Under the pieces are notes generated by a model that was not told the origin of the DNA, made no database searches, and saw only the letters and a list, made by a program, of their open reading frames with translations. Source: Actinobacteria bacterium OK074 (GTDB taxonomy: Bacteria; Actinomycetota; Actinomycetes; Streptomycetales; Streptomycetaceae). From it: a stretch of 64,000 nucleotides of DNA. The DNA lies in contig LJCV01000122.1 in the NCBI GenBank assembly GCA_001298575.1, forward strand, positions 1 to 64,000. The letters are read 5' to 3'. The translations under genes and the position numbers were made by a program. Shown here piece after piece: positions 1 to 9,555 of the stretch (position 1 is its first letter; the number at the start of each line of letters is the position of its first letter).

Positions 1-1
1 C

Positions 2-1081
2 CGCCTCACCACCGTGCTGAGCGCCTGGCGCTGGGCCGAGGTGGCGCGCGGGCTCGGGCTCCGGCTGCCGCTGGGCGCCGCCGTCGCCGACTACTACCGC
101 GCGCTGTTCCTCAACGCCGCGCTGCCCGGCGGCGTCCTCGGCGACGTGCACCGGGCGGTACGGCACGGGCAGAGCGCGGGCGACGTGGGGCGCGGGGTGC
201 GCGCGGTGGTGCTGGAGCGGACCGCCGGGCAGATCGCCCTGGTCGCGCTCGGCATCCCGGTGCTGCTCGTCCTGCCCTCCCCGGTGCTGGCCCAGACCCG
301 GCACGGCGCCGAACTCCTCGGCCTGGCCGCGCTCGGCGGCCTCGCGATCGTCGCGGCCGTCCGGATGGGCCGCTCCGGCCGCCCCTCCCGCCGGGGCCGC
401 GCCGTGCGCGCCGCGCTGGCCGAGGCCCGCACGGTGCTGTTCGACCGCCGCACCGGGCCCACCGTCCTGCTGTCGTCCGTGGTCGTCCTCGCCGGGCACC
501 TGCTGATGTTCCTGGTCGCCGCGCGGGCCGCGGGCTCCGACGCCACCCCGGCCGAACTGCTCCCGATCGCCCTGCTCGCGCTGATCGCGATGGGGCTGCC
601 GCTGAACATCGGCGGCTGGGGTCCGCGCGAGGGCGTCATGGCCTGGGCGTTCGGCACGGCGGGACTCGGCGCGGGCACGGGGCTCGCGGTCGCGGTCGTC
701 TACGGCGTACTGAGCTTCGTGGCGAGCCTGCCGGGGATCGTCGTCCTGGTGGCGCGCTGGTACGGCGGCCTGCGCCGGAAGACGGCCGCGGAAGCCGTCG
801 ACGCCGCCCCTGCCGGCGGTGTTGCCGGGCCGACGCGGACGGCGGCCCGGTCGACGGTGACCGCCGCGGCGGCCCGGTCGACGGTGACCGCCGCGGCTGC
901 CCACGTCGTCCTGAACGCCCCCTATCCGCGCTCGCCCCCCGGCTCCGGGCGCGGCGGTCGCTTCGGCGAGGTGACCAAGGAGAAATACGCGGCGAAGGAT
1001 TCGACGAGCTCCGCCAGCAGCCGCTGTCCCTTTTCGGCGGAGGCCAGCGACGGCCGTCCGATGACACCGGATTCGGTGTAG
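2..1081 (+). CDS. Lysylphosphatidylglycerol synthase/flippase-like membrane protein (UPF0104 type), 5' end outside the window
   Basis: The frame is open from the first bases, so the N-terminus lies to the left. The visible 360 codons encode repeated hydrophobic segments, the clearest at 468-540 and 560-760. A GGWGPREG motif between them is typical of the C-terminal half of the LPG synthase transmembrane/UPF0104 family. Such proteins sit in the cytoplasmic membrane and are linked to lipid flipping or polyprenyl-glycan export; no substrate can be named here. The last 100 residues are low-complexity Ala/Thr/Ser-rich, include a tandem repeat, and overlap the 3' end of the convergent creatininase gene by 160 bp. 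The tail may therefore be unselected read-through after an older stop was lost. Family call is fairly sure; the tail is doubtful. Confidence 0.75.
   Translation, partial: RLTTVLSAWRWAEVARGLGLRLPLGAAVADYYRALFLNAALPGGVLGDVHRAVRHGQSAGDVGRGVRAVVLERTAGQIALVALGIPVLLVLPSPVLAQTRHGAELLGLAALGGLAIVAAVRMGRSGRPSRRGRAVRAALAEARTVLFDRRTGPTVLLSSVVVLAGHLLMFLVAARAAGSDATPAELLPIALLALIAMGLPLNIGGWGPREGVMAWAFGTAGLGAGTGLAVAVVYGVLSFVASLPGIVVLVARWYGGLRRKTAAEAVDAAPAGGVAGPTRTAARSTVTAAAARSTVTAAAAHVVLNAPYPRSPPGSGRGGRFGEVTKEKYAAKDSTSSASSRCPFSAEASDGRPMTPDSV
840..897. repeat. 27-bp tandem duplication in the flippase tail
   Basis: Two adjacent copies of a 27-bp unit starting GGCCCGGTCGACGG (844-870 and 871-897; identity extends a few bases further left) encode ARSTVTAAA twice in the C-terminal tail of the membrane protein. 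The unit is a multiple of three, so the frame is kept. It looks like a recent slippage duplication in a tail under weak constraint. Confidence 0.9.
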
Positions 1082-1716
1082 CCGGACATGCCGAGGGTGA
1101 GCAGGTGCCGGCGGTCGTCGGCGACGAAATCCGTGGACTCGTAACCGGGACGGACCAGTTCGGGATGGCAGTGCAGCAGAATCGACGTCTCGATTTCGCC
1201 CGCGTGCATGTCGCTGAGCAACGAGGTCTCCACCCCGGCCCGTTCCCGGGCCGATTCCCAGTCCTCCGCGGCCGGGAAAAGCGCCATCAGGGGATCGCGG
1301 CCCGCGGATTCCTGTACGACATTGCCGAGCACGTAGTTCCCGCCGTGTCCGTTGACCACGACCAGCGCGTCGATCCCGGAACGGGCCAGCGAATCGGCGA
1401 TGTCCCGTACCACAGCGTGGAGGGTGACGGAGGAAATGCTCACCGTGCCGGGCCAGCCGGCGTGCTCGTGCGAACAGGAGATCGTCACCGGAGGAAGGAG
1501 GTGAACGGGATAAGCGGCGGCGACCTCGCGGGCGATTGCACAGGCGACCAGAGTGTCGGTCGCCAACGGCAAATAGGGGCCGTGCTGTTCGAAACTGCCC
1601 ACCGGGAGAACGGCCACCTGACGCTCGACGGCGGATCCCCGTCGTCGTACGTCGGCCGCTGTGTCCACCGAGACCACCGGCACCGATATCTGCCCGGATC
1701 GCCTTGAACCGTCCAT
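922..1716 (-). CDS. Creatininase-family metal-dependent amidohydrolase
   Basis: This predicted 264-residue cytoplasmic hydrolase belongs to the creatininase fold, which includes creatininase, MftE of mycofactocin synthesis and the archaeal FAPy deformylase ArfB. Metal-site motifs are present: E43, H45 and D54 in GSFEQHGPYLPLATD, H124 in NGHGGN, and E174 in HAGEIETS. The start at 1716 (MDGSRR) is preferred because AAAGG lies about 11 nt upstream; in-frame ATGs at 1743 and 1770 have no ribosome site. It is divergent from the GTP cyclohydrolase II homologue across about 100 bp. In archaea a creatininase-fold enzyme removes the formyl group from the product of a FAPy-forming cyclohydrolase, so a FAPy deformylase role is an attractive inference. 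Creatinine hydrolysis or another amide substrate is not excluded. Confidence 0.85.
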   Translation of the reverse strand: MDGSRRSGQISVPVVSVDTAADVRRRGSAVERQVAVLPVGSFEQHGPYLPLATDTLVACAIAREVAAAYPVHLLPPVTISCSHEHAGWPGTVSISSVTLHAVVRDIADSLARSGIDALVVVNGHGGNYVLGNVVQESAGRDPLMALFPAAEDWESARERAGVETSLLSDMHAGEIETSILLHCHPELVRPGYESTDFVADDRRHLLTLGMSGYTESGVIGRPSLASAEKGQRLLAELVESFAAYFSLVTSPKRPPRPEPGGERG

Positions 1717-1814
1717 GTAATTCACGGCCTTTCGTTCGTTCATTCGCTCGTGCGTTTTGCGTTCTTGCACTTGTACGTCTCGTACCGCCTGCGCTCACCA
1801 GATAGGAACAGATC

Positions 1815-2585
1815 ATGACAGAAATCGACAGCGTGCTCGGCGGGAATGCCAACGCGGGCGGGAACACCCGTGGTCCGGTCCGGTCGGCGGACCGTGCCAC
1901 CGGAGTCACCCGCGTCGTGACCGCCCCCCTGCCCACCAAGTACGGCGACTTCGAGGCCGTCGGCTACCTCGACCACGACCGCGGCGACGAGCAGATGGCG
2001 CTGGTGTACGGAGACCTCGATCGAATCGAGCAGGAGGGCATGCTCGTCCGGCTGCACTCGGAGTGCCTGACCGGGGACGCGTTCGGCTCCACGCACTGCG
2101 AGTGCGGGCCCCAACTCATCACCGCGCTGCGGGAGATCGTGGCCGCCGGGCGCGGCATCCTGGTCTACCTGCGCGGTCACGAGGGCCGCGGCATCGGCCT
2201 GCTCGGCAAGCTGCGCGCGATGAAGCTCCAGTCGGAGGGCCTGGACACGGTCGAGGCCAACCTCGCCCTCGGGCTGCCGGTGGACGCCCGCGACTACCGG
2301 GTGGCCGCCGAGATGCTCACCGACCTCGGCGTCCGGTCGGTGCGGCTGCTGTCGAACAACCCGCGCAAACGCGAAGCGCTGCTCCGCCACGGGGTCAAGG
2401 TGGAGGCGACGGTGCCGCTGCTCATACCGCCGTGCGAGGACAACCTGGCCTATCTGCTGACCAAGCGGGAGCGTCTGGACCACCACTTGCCCCACCTGGA
2501 CGGCCTCGCGGGACTCGACGGCCGCACGGAGCGCGCGGAACGCGAGCGGTCCGAACGGGGGACAGTGTCCAAGACGGCCGTATGA
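1815..2585 (+). CDS. GTP cyclohydrolase II homologue with Tyr-to-Met active-site change (predicted FAPy-forming)
   Basis: This 256-residue RibA-family enzyme opens the GTP imidazole ring and releases pyrophosphate. Zinc ligands C84, C95 and C97 lie in HSECLTGDAFGSTHCECG; D157 and R159 match E. coli D126/R128. The position equal to E. coli Tyr105 (KIRAY) is Met136 (KLRAM, codon 2220-2222). In S. coelicolor SCO6655 the same Tyr-to-Met difference was reported to make the enzyme stop at the formylated pyrimidine (FAPy) rather than the deformylated riboflavin precursor. The N-terminal 30 residues are a Gly/Asn-rich extension beyond the usual family start. AGGAA lies about 8 nt before the ATG. No other riboflavin gene is adjacent, so this is unlikely to be the housekeeping RibA. 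The divergent creatininase homologue is the obvious partner. Family is certain; product specificity is inferred from one residue. Confidence 0.9.
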   Translation: MTEIDSVLGGNANAGGNTRGPVRSADRATGVTRVVTAPLPTKYGDFEAVGYLDHDRGDEQMALVYGDLDRIEQEGMLVRLHSECLTGDAFGSTHCECGPQLITALREIVAAGRGILVYLRGHEGRGIGLLGKLRAMKLQSEGLDTVEANLALGLPVDARDYRVAAEMLTDLGVRSVRLLSNNPRKREALLRHGVKVEATVPLLIPPCEDNLAYLLTKRERLDHHLPHLDGLAGLDGRTERAERERSERGTVSKTAV

Positions 2586-2645
2586 CCCCGGCGCTCGCAC
2601 CGAGGCGTTCTTCCGCCGGCCGGTGCGGGCGGCTATCACTGAGGA

Positions 2646-3878
2646 ATGCGGACGGACCCAGCACACCCGAGGGGCCAGGCGGCCGATGCCGATGCCGATG
2701 CGGATGCTGACGGCGCCGCCGCGGCCGGAGCCCTGATCGCGCGGGCCACCGTCGTGATCATCGGCGGTGGGGTGATGGGCACGAGCATCGCCTACCACCT
2801 GGCCCGCGCCGGAGTACGCGACGTCGTCCTGGTCGAACGCGGTGAACTGGCCTCGGGCTCCACCTCGCGGGCCGCCGGCGGCGTACGGGCGCAGTTCTCC
2901 GACGAGCTCAACATCCGCCTGGGCGCCCGGAGTCTGGAGGCGTTCGGCCGCTTCGAGGCCGAACTCGGCCGGCACATCGGCCTGCACCGCGTCGGGTACC
3001 TGTTCCTCCTCTCCACACCGGAGGAGGTCGCCGCCTTCGAGGCCGGGGTACGGCTGCAGAACGCTCTGGGCGTGCCCAGCCGCCTGCTCGACCCGGCCGA
3101 GGCGCGCCGCCTGTCCCCGCTGATCCGCACGGAGGGGCTGCTGGCCGCCGCGTTCTCGCCGGACGACGGCCACTGCACCCCCGAGTCGGTGGTCCAGGGC
3201 TACGCGGCCGGCGCCCGCCGCCACGGCGCCCGCATCCTGCGCCACTGCGAGGTCACCGGCATCGACACCCGCGACGGCACGGTGACGGCGGTACGGACCG
3301 GGCGCGGCCGTATCGCGACGGAGGCGGTGATCTGCGCGGCGGGCGCGTGGTCGCGCTCGGTCGGCGCGATGGCCGGGGTGGACCTCCCGGTAACCCCCCT
3401 GCGCCGCCAGATCGCGACAACGGAACCGGTCCCGGACCTGCCCCCCTCCCTCCCCATGACCATCGACTTCACCACGAGCCTCTACTTCCACACGGAGGGC
3501 CCGGGCCTGCTGGTAGGCATGTCCGACCCGGACGAAAACCCCGGCTTTGCCACAGACCCGCACGACCGCTGGATCCCCGCCCTGTGCGCGGCGATGGAGC
3601 AACGCGCCCCCGCCCTCCTGGACTTGCGCCGGACGGGCGGCTGGGCGGGCCTGTACGAGATCACCCCCGACCACAACGCCCTCATCGGCGAGGCGAGTTC
3701 GGTGTCCCGCTTCCTGTACGCGACGGGCTTCTCGGGCCACGGATTCTTGCAGGGGCCGGCGGTGGGGGAGGTGATGCGGGACCTGTACCTGGGGCGCGAA
3801 CCGTTTGTGGATGTGGGGGCGTTGGGGGTGGGGCGGTTCGGGGTGGGGGCGTTGCGGCCGGAGGCCAATCTGGTGTGA
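2646..3878 (+). CDS. FAD-dependent oxidoreductase of the D-amino-acid oxidase (DAO/SoxB-like) family
   Basis: Predicted 410-residue flavoprotein. An N-terminal FAD Rossmann motif (VVIIGGGVMG, residues 37-45) is followed by the ASGSTSRAAGG stretch typical of DAO/sarcosine oxidase beta-type enzymes. Near the C-terminus, GLYEITPDHNALIG and TGFSGHGF complete the FAD fold. These enzymes oxidise secondary or primary amines, often N-methyl amino acids, to imines with release of peroxide; the substrate here cannot be read. It starts 60 bp after the cyclohydrolase gene on the same strand and could be co-transcribed. The N-terminus has an odd (AD)n repeat from a hexanucleotide tract. GAGGA directly abuts the ATG, which is too close, so the true start may be internal, for example GTG at 2755. 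Confidence 0.85.
   Translation: MRTDPAHPRGQAADADADADADGAAAAGALIARATVVIIGGGVMGTSIAYHLARAGVRDVVLVERGELASGSTSRAAGGVRAQFSDELNIRLGARSLEAFGRFEAELGRHIGLHRVGYLFLLSTPEEVAAFEAGVRLQNALGVPSRLLDPAEARRLSPLIRTEGLLAAAFSPDDGHCTPESVVQGYAAGARRHGARILRHCEVTGIDTRDGTVTAVRTGRGRIATEAVICAAGAWSRSVGAMAGVDLPVTPLRRQIATTEPVPDLPPSLPMTIDFTTSLYFHTEGPGLLVGMSDPDENPGFATDPHDRWIPALCAAMEQRAPALLDLRRTGGWAGLYEITPDHNALIGEASSVSRFLYATGFSGHGFLQGPAVGEVMRDLYLGREPFVDVGALGVGRFGVGALRPEANLV
2682..2711 (+). repeat. Hexanucleotide repeat (GCCGAT)n encoding Ala-Asp
   Basis: About five imperfect copies of GCCGAT/GCGGAT encode ADADADADAD just after the annotated start of the DAO-family gene. It marks a slippage-prone stretch or untranslated leader if the gene starts further downstream. 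Confidence 0.85.
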
Positions 3879-3927
3879 TCGGCCTCCGCGTCTGCCGTTC
3901 GCAGCCCCCGAGGCCACCCGAAAGCCG

Positions 3928-5142
3928 TCAGCCCGACACCGACTCGTGCACCAACCGTCGCAGCTCCCGGAAGAACGAGTTCGAGCCCGTAGGCCGGAGT
4001 TGGGTGAGGAACTGGACCGTCATGTCGTGGTGCGGGTCGACCCAGAAGGTGGTGGTCGCGACGCCGCTCCAGCCGAAGGAGCCCGGGGCGGAGGGGGAGA
4101 GGGTCAGTTCGGGGTCGACGACCACGGAGACGCCGAGGCCGAAGCCGAGGCCCGAGTTGCCGGGTTCGCGGTGCGGCTTGGCGCCGAAGGTGCGCAGGTC
4201 GGCGCCGGTGGGGAGGTGGTTGGCGGACATCAGGTCGACCGTCTCGGGCTTCAACAGGCGGACGCCGTCGAGTTCGCCGCGGCGGCGCAGGAACTCCATG
4301 AAACGGTGGTAGTCGTGGGCGCTGGCCGCCATGCCGCCGCTGCCGGAGAGGAAACGGGGGCGGCCGTTCAGCGGCAGGCCGGGGATCGGGGTGATGCCGC
4401 CGTCCTCCCGCTGGCCGTACAACTCGGCCAAACGCGGGGCCTGTTCGGGGGTCACGCACAGACCGGCGTCGGTCATGCCGAGGGGGGTGAAGACCCGTTC
4501 GGCCAGGAGGGTGTCCAGCGGTTTGCCCGAGGCGACCTCCAGGACCCGCCCCAGGACGTTGTGCGCCACCGAGTAGTTCCACTGCGTGCCCGGGTCGAAC
4601 TGGAGCGGCAGCGACGCGTACACGTCGACCGTCTCGGCCAGGGTCGAGCCCGGCAGCACCGACGAGTCCAGGTTGGCCTCGCGGTAGCGGGCGTCGACGG
4701 GGTGCGAGTGGTAGAACGCGAACGTCAACCCGGCGGTGTGGGTGAGCAGATGCCGTATGAGGATCGGTCCCGCGGCCGGGCGGATGCGGCCGTCCGCCTC
4801 GCACACCTGCGGGTCGGCGAACGCGGGCAGGAAGTCCGCGACCGGGGTGTCGAGGCCGAGGACGCCCTCCTCCAGGAGGGTCAGCGCGGCGACCGAGGTG
4901 ACCGGCTTCGTCATCGAGTACATCCGCCACAACGTGTCGGTCTCGACCGGGAGTCCGGCCGCCCGGTCGCGGTGGCCGTACGTCGTCAGATGCGCGACCT
5001 TGCCGTGCCGGGACACTGCCACCAGGTAGCCGGGCAGATGGCCGTCGTCGACCTCGTGGGCGAAGTACTGGTCGAGGCGGGCGAACGCCTTGTCGTCGAG
5101 TCCGACGTCACTCGGCTCCACCTCTTGCCGCAGGTGTCCCAT
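3928..5142 (-). CDS. Serine hydrolase of the class C beta-lactamase/esterase family
   Basis: Predicted 404-residue enzyme with the SxxK nucleophile motif at S76-M-T-K79 (RMYSMTKPVTS), the YSV motif in WNYSVAHNVLG in place of YxN, and a C-terminal FGWSG that could serve as the KTG-like strand. It resembles EstB-type esterases and putative penicillin-binding-like hydrolases (Pfam Beta-lactamase). No signal peptide is visible, so it is probably cytoplasmic and more likely an esterase or amidase than a resistance enzyme. The start at 5142 is fixed by AAGGAGA 5 nt upstream; the frame is open further upstream, but that overlaps the next gene. It is convergent with the flavoprotein gene and the last gene on the minus strand after the MFS/TetR pair, 109 bp from the MFS stop. 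Confidence 0.88.
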   Translation of the reverse strand: MGHLRQEVEPSDVGLDDKAFARLDQYFAHEVDDGHLPGYLVAVSRHGKVAHLTTYGHRDRAAGLPVETDTLWRMYSMTKPVTSVAALTLLEEGVLGLDTPVADFLPAFADPQVCEADGRIRPAAGPILIRHLLTHTAGLTFAFYHSHPVDARYREANLDSSVLPGSTLAETVDVYASLPLQFDPGTQWNYSVAHNVLGRVLEVASGKPLDTLLAERVFTPLGMTDAGLCVTPEQAPRLAELYGQREDGGITPIPGLPLNGRPRFLSGSGGMAASAHDYHRFMEFLRRRGELDGVRLLKPETVDLMSANHLPTGADLRTFGAKPHREPGNSGLGFGLGVSVVVDPELTLSPSAPGSFGWSGVATTTFWVDPHHDMTVQFLTQLRPTGSNSFFRELRRLVHESVSG

Positions 5143-5251
5143 GGTTCTCCTTCGGTATCCCCTGCTGCCGTCCCGTCCCGGCCAGGGATCCAAGATTTCA
5201 TGTTCGCGGGCGAGTTCGGGAACGTTTCGCCCGGGATGGGGGTGGTCTGCG

Positions 5252-6666
5252 TCACGGTTGCGGACCGTGTGCCCTTCCCTCGGTAATTCTGGTGTGCCCG
5301 CTGGGGGCCGCCTTACCGCTCCCGGCGCGGTCCGGGTCCGGCAGCCGGCGCGCCAGCGGCACACCCACCGCGACCAGGGCCGCCAGTGCCCCGGGCGTCG
5401 CACCCGTGGTCGTACCGGTGTACGTCAGCATCGTGCTCGCGACCGCCACCCCCAGCACCGGGCCGATGTTCATCGCGGTCTGCTGCAACCCGCCCGCCAG
5501 TCCGGCCGATTCGGCCGGGATCTCGCGGACCACCACCGCCGTCGCCGTCACCATCACCGTGCTGAAGCCGATTCCCAGCAGGAGGAAGCCGGTTCCGGTC
5601 CACATCGGGGAAGCCGTGGGCACGGCCAGGGCGAGAACACCTGCCGCCAGTAGCGCCAGGGCCGCCGTCGTGGTGCGGCGGGGGCCCTGGCGGCGGGTGA
5701 GCGGGGGGATCAGTGGGGCCGTGGCGATCATCGCCAGTGGGCCCGGCAGGGCGTGCAGCGCGGTCTGCCACGGGTCCAGGCCCAGCACGTCCTGGAGACG
5801 GTAACTGCTCACGAACAGCGCGCCCAGCATCGCCCCCGAGGCGGCCACCAGCACCCCGAGCGCCGCACCCACGCCTGGCACGGCGAGCAGCCCGGGCGGC
5901 AACAGCGGGGCGGGGACGCGCCGTTCACGCCGTACGAACGCCGTCCCGGCCAACACGGCGACGGCCGGGCCGAGTACGGCCGCGGGGGTCCAGCCGGGGG
6001 CCGGGACGCCGACGAGGGTGTGCACCAGGGCGACGAGCGCGAGCGCGAGCAGGGCGGCCCCGGGCAGGTCGAGCGCGGTGTCCGGCCGTCGTCCGGTACG
6101 GGGGCGCCCGGGCACGCCAACTACCATTGCCAGCAAGGCCATTGCGAAGGTTGGGACGATGTTGAGCAGGAACACCGTCCGCCAGCCGAACGCGGTGACC
6201 AGCGCTCCGCCCACCAGCGGACCCGCCGCCGCGGCCACCCCGATCGCGCTCGTCCGCAGGGCGATCGGCGGGCCCAGCCGGTCCGCCGGGTACGCGTCCC
6301 GCAGCATTCCCAGGGTCGCGGGCTGGAGCAGCGCCCCGAACACGCCCTGGACGACGCGCAGTCCGGTCACCCAGCCGACACCGGGCGCCGCACCGATGCC
6401 CGCCGACGCCACGCCGAACCCCAACGCGCCCAGTGCGAACACCCGTTGGTGCCCGTACCGGTCCCCGAGCCGCCCCGCGAACACCAACAGCCCGGCCACC
6501 GCGATGAGATACCCGGTGCTCGTCCACTGCACCGCCGCGAAGGAGGCGTGCAGGTCGCGGCGGAGCGCGGGCTGGGCGACGGTCAGCACGGTGCCGTCCA
6601 GGGCGACGACCACCGCGCCCGCGACGCTGAGCGCGAGGGTGAGGCGCCGGTGGCGGGTGCCGTAGG

Positions 6667-6670
<4 letters not shown>
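5252..6670 (-). CDS. MFS drug:H+ antiporter-like exporter (DHA2/14-TM type)
   Basis: Predicted 472-residue integral membrane protein with about 14 hydrophobic segments. It has the LDGTVLTVAQPALRRDL signature near the first helix, the GRLGDRYGHQRVF loop after helix 2, and the motif-C region GPLVGGALVTAFGWRTVF, all typical of DHA2 multidrug exporters. The start ATG at 6670 overlaps the TGA of the upstream TetR gene by four bases (ATGA), showing translational coupling. An autoregulated TetR-exporter pair is therefore expected, and the TetR operators upstream should control it. The substrate cannot be read. The longer open frame to 6799 is shadow inside the TetR gene. Confidence 0.9.
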
Positions 6671-7819
<1,149 letters not shown>

Positions 7820-7824
7820 GTCCG

Positions 7825-9555
7825 CTAAGTCCGTCGGCCGTTCCCGGGGGCGGCCCTGAACTCGACCTCCAGCACCCGCTCTCCCGTCCGGATCCGCAGG
7901 CCATGGGCCAACGCCTCGGCCACCGGGTCCATGGACAGATCCGACAGCCGCCACAGGTTGACGGCCGAGCCGAGCAGCAGGGCGTCGAGGCGGGGGCGCG
8001 GGTGCCCCCAGGGCCGTACCGCATGGGCTTCGAGGAGGTGGCCGCCGCGCAGATGCAGCAGGCAGCTGTCGTCGGCCAACTGGGCGACCACGACGTTGAG
8101 TTCGGAGAACTCCTTGGCCCGGGTGCGCACCCACTCGACGGGGGCGGGGTCCGCGTCGACGACCGTGCGGGCCAGCACCTCCGCGCTCCTCGGCGCCAGG
8201 GACGCGCTGCCGTGGTCGGGTGCCGCGAAGAAGCCGCGCGGTTCGGCGTCGTCGGGGTCCCGGCGCCCGACCCAGGGGCGGCGCACCACCTGGACGGTGC
8301 CGTCGGGCAGCCGGCCCCCGGTCACGTCGTACCGGGGCGGCCCGGACCGTCGGCGCGGCTCGGGGTCCGGCACGGGTACGGTCCGGGGCGGGCCCGGCGG
8401 CCGCAGGCCGAGTCGGCCGTAGATCCAGTCCCGTACGAGCGCGCCACCCCGGCCCGGCGCGCCCAGTTGCCGCTCCGCGATCTCCCGCATCGGCTCGGGG
8501 GCGTGGGCCTGCGCGGCCTGTCTGAGCTGGGCCTCCAGGTCGCCGTCGGGGTCCAGGCGGGGTGCGGTGCGGCCGAAGGCGGCGGCGGGGGAGGCCGGGT
8601 CCAGCTCGTCCAGGCCGGTGGCGGCGAGCAGGGTGACCCGGTCGAGCGCGGCCGAGTAGAAGGACGTGCTGCCGTGGTCGCCGACCACCCAGTCGCTCGC
8701 GATGACGGTCGCGCGCCAGCCCTCCTGCGGCGGGATCACCATCAGCCCGCCCTCCATGGCCTCCTCCAGCCGGGCGTACACGTCCGGCGGCCGGTGGTGC
8801 GCCCACACGTTCGGGTGCAGCACGGCGGCCACCGCGAACTCGTCGGCGGGCAGCGCGGTCACCAGCCGCAGCGGCAGGTCGGGGCACCGGCCGAGGAGGG
8901 AGTGCTCGCTCCAGGTGGAGTGCAGGGCGACCAGCCGACGGCCGTGCACACCGAGCCGTTCGCGGTAGACGTCACGGTGGGCGAGGCTCGCCCTGATCCG
9001 GTCGAAGCCGAAGTCACCGACGAGCAGGGCCCGTTCGGCGGCGGGCGGGCAGGCGCGGGCCAGCCGCGGGATCTGCTCCGGGTGCGAGACGCCGATCGCG
9101 GCCGGAACCACCCTGCCCCGGTGCAGGAGTTCACGCCGGGACAGCCCCGCGGGCGAGACCGTGTCCCCGGTGGTCCCGGGCACCAGCCGGTTGTAGCCCG
9201 CGCCGTGCGGCAGCACCAGCAGCGGCGGCCGGATGCGGTGCATGGAGGCGTTCACCGTGCAGGCCACCGCCAGGTCGAAGGGGCGCCGGACGGCCTCCCG
9301 CCAGGGGACCAACTCGGCGACGGTGGCGGACAGATACTCCTGGAGCCCCGCCGCGAACGCCGAACCCGGGTTGATCGTGTACGACACCTCGATGCCGTCC
9401 TCGGGCCGCAGCAGCGACAGCACGTCCATCAGCCGGGTCGCCGAGGTGAGCGTGCGCACGATCCCGAGCACGTGCTTCTTGCGGTCGGGCGCGGGGTGCG
9501 TCCAGGTGTGCCAACGGCCGTCAGGTATGCGCAATTTGAACGGGTTCGGCGTCAC
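7825..9555 (-). CDS. GT-B-fold protein resembling CDP-glycerol glycerophosphotransferases, partner of a STAND NTPase
   Basis: Predicted 576-residue cytoplasmic protein. Residues 28-310 have the pattern of a GT-B enzyme of the TagB/TagF glycerophosphotransferase type: LPHGAG (115-120), VGDFGFDRI (179-187), HSTWSEHS (212-219), HPN (247-249), and SDWVVGDHGSTSFYSA (287-302) like the SDxxxTDYSS motif. The final 135 residues form an extra domain I do not recognise. No transmembrane segment or signal is seen, unlike classical teichoic-acid enzymes. The GTG start overlaps the TGA of the STAND gene (GTGA), so the two proteins are made together. Enzymatic activity is not assured, since the central DYSS is replaced by DHGS. 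Function with the STAND protein is unknown. Confidence 0.6.
   Translation of the reverse strand: MTPNPFKLRIPDGRWHTWTHPAPDRKKHVLGIVRTLTSATRLMDVLSLLRPEDGIEVSYTINPGSAFAAGLQEYLSATVAELVPWREAVRRPFDLAVACTVNASMHRIRPPLLVLPHGAGYNRLVPGTTGDTVSPAGLSRRELLHRGRVVPAAIGVSHPEQIPRLARACPPAAERALLVGDFGFDRIRASLAHRDVYRERLGVHGRRLVALHSTWSEHSLLGRCPDLPLRLVTALPADEFAVAAVLHPNVWAHHRPPDVYARLEEAMEGGLMVIPPQEGWRATVIASDWVVGDHGSTSFYSAALDRVTLLAATGLDELDPASPAAAFGRTAPRLDPDGDLEAQLRQAAQAHAPEPMREIAERQLGAPGRGGALVRDWIYGRLGLRPPGPPRTVPVPDPEPRRRSGPPRYDVTGGRLPDGTVQVVRRPWVGRRDPDDAEPRGFFAAPDHGSASLAPRSAEVLARTVVDADPAPVEWVRTRAKEFSELNVVVAQLADDSCLLHLRGGHLLEAHAVRPWGHPRPRLDALLLGSAVNLWRLSDLSMDPVAEALAHGLRIRTGERVLEVEFRAAPGNGRRT

Noticed and set aside
5143..5403. 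N-terminal extension of the serine hydrolase to 5403
   Set aside because: It runs antisense-like Arg/Pro-rich sequence into the MFS gene and skips the excellent AAGGAGA ribosome site before 5142.
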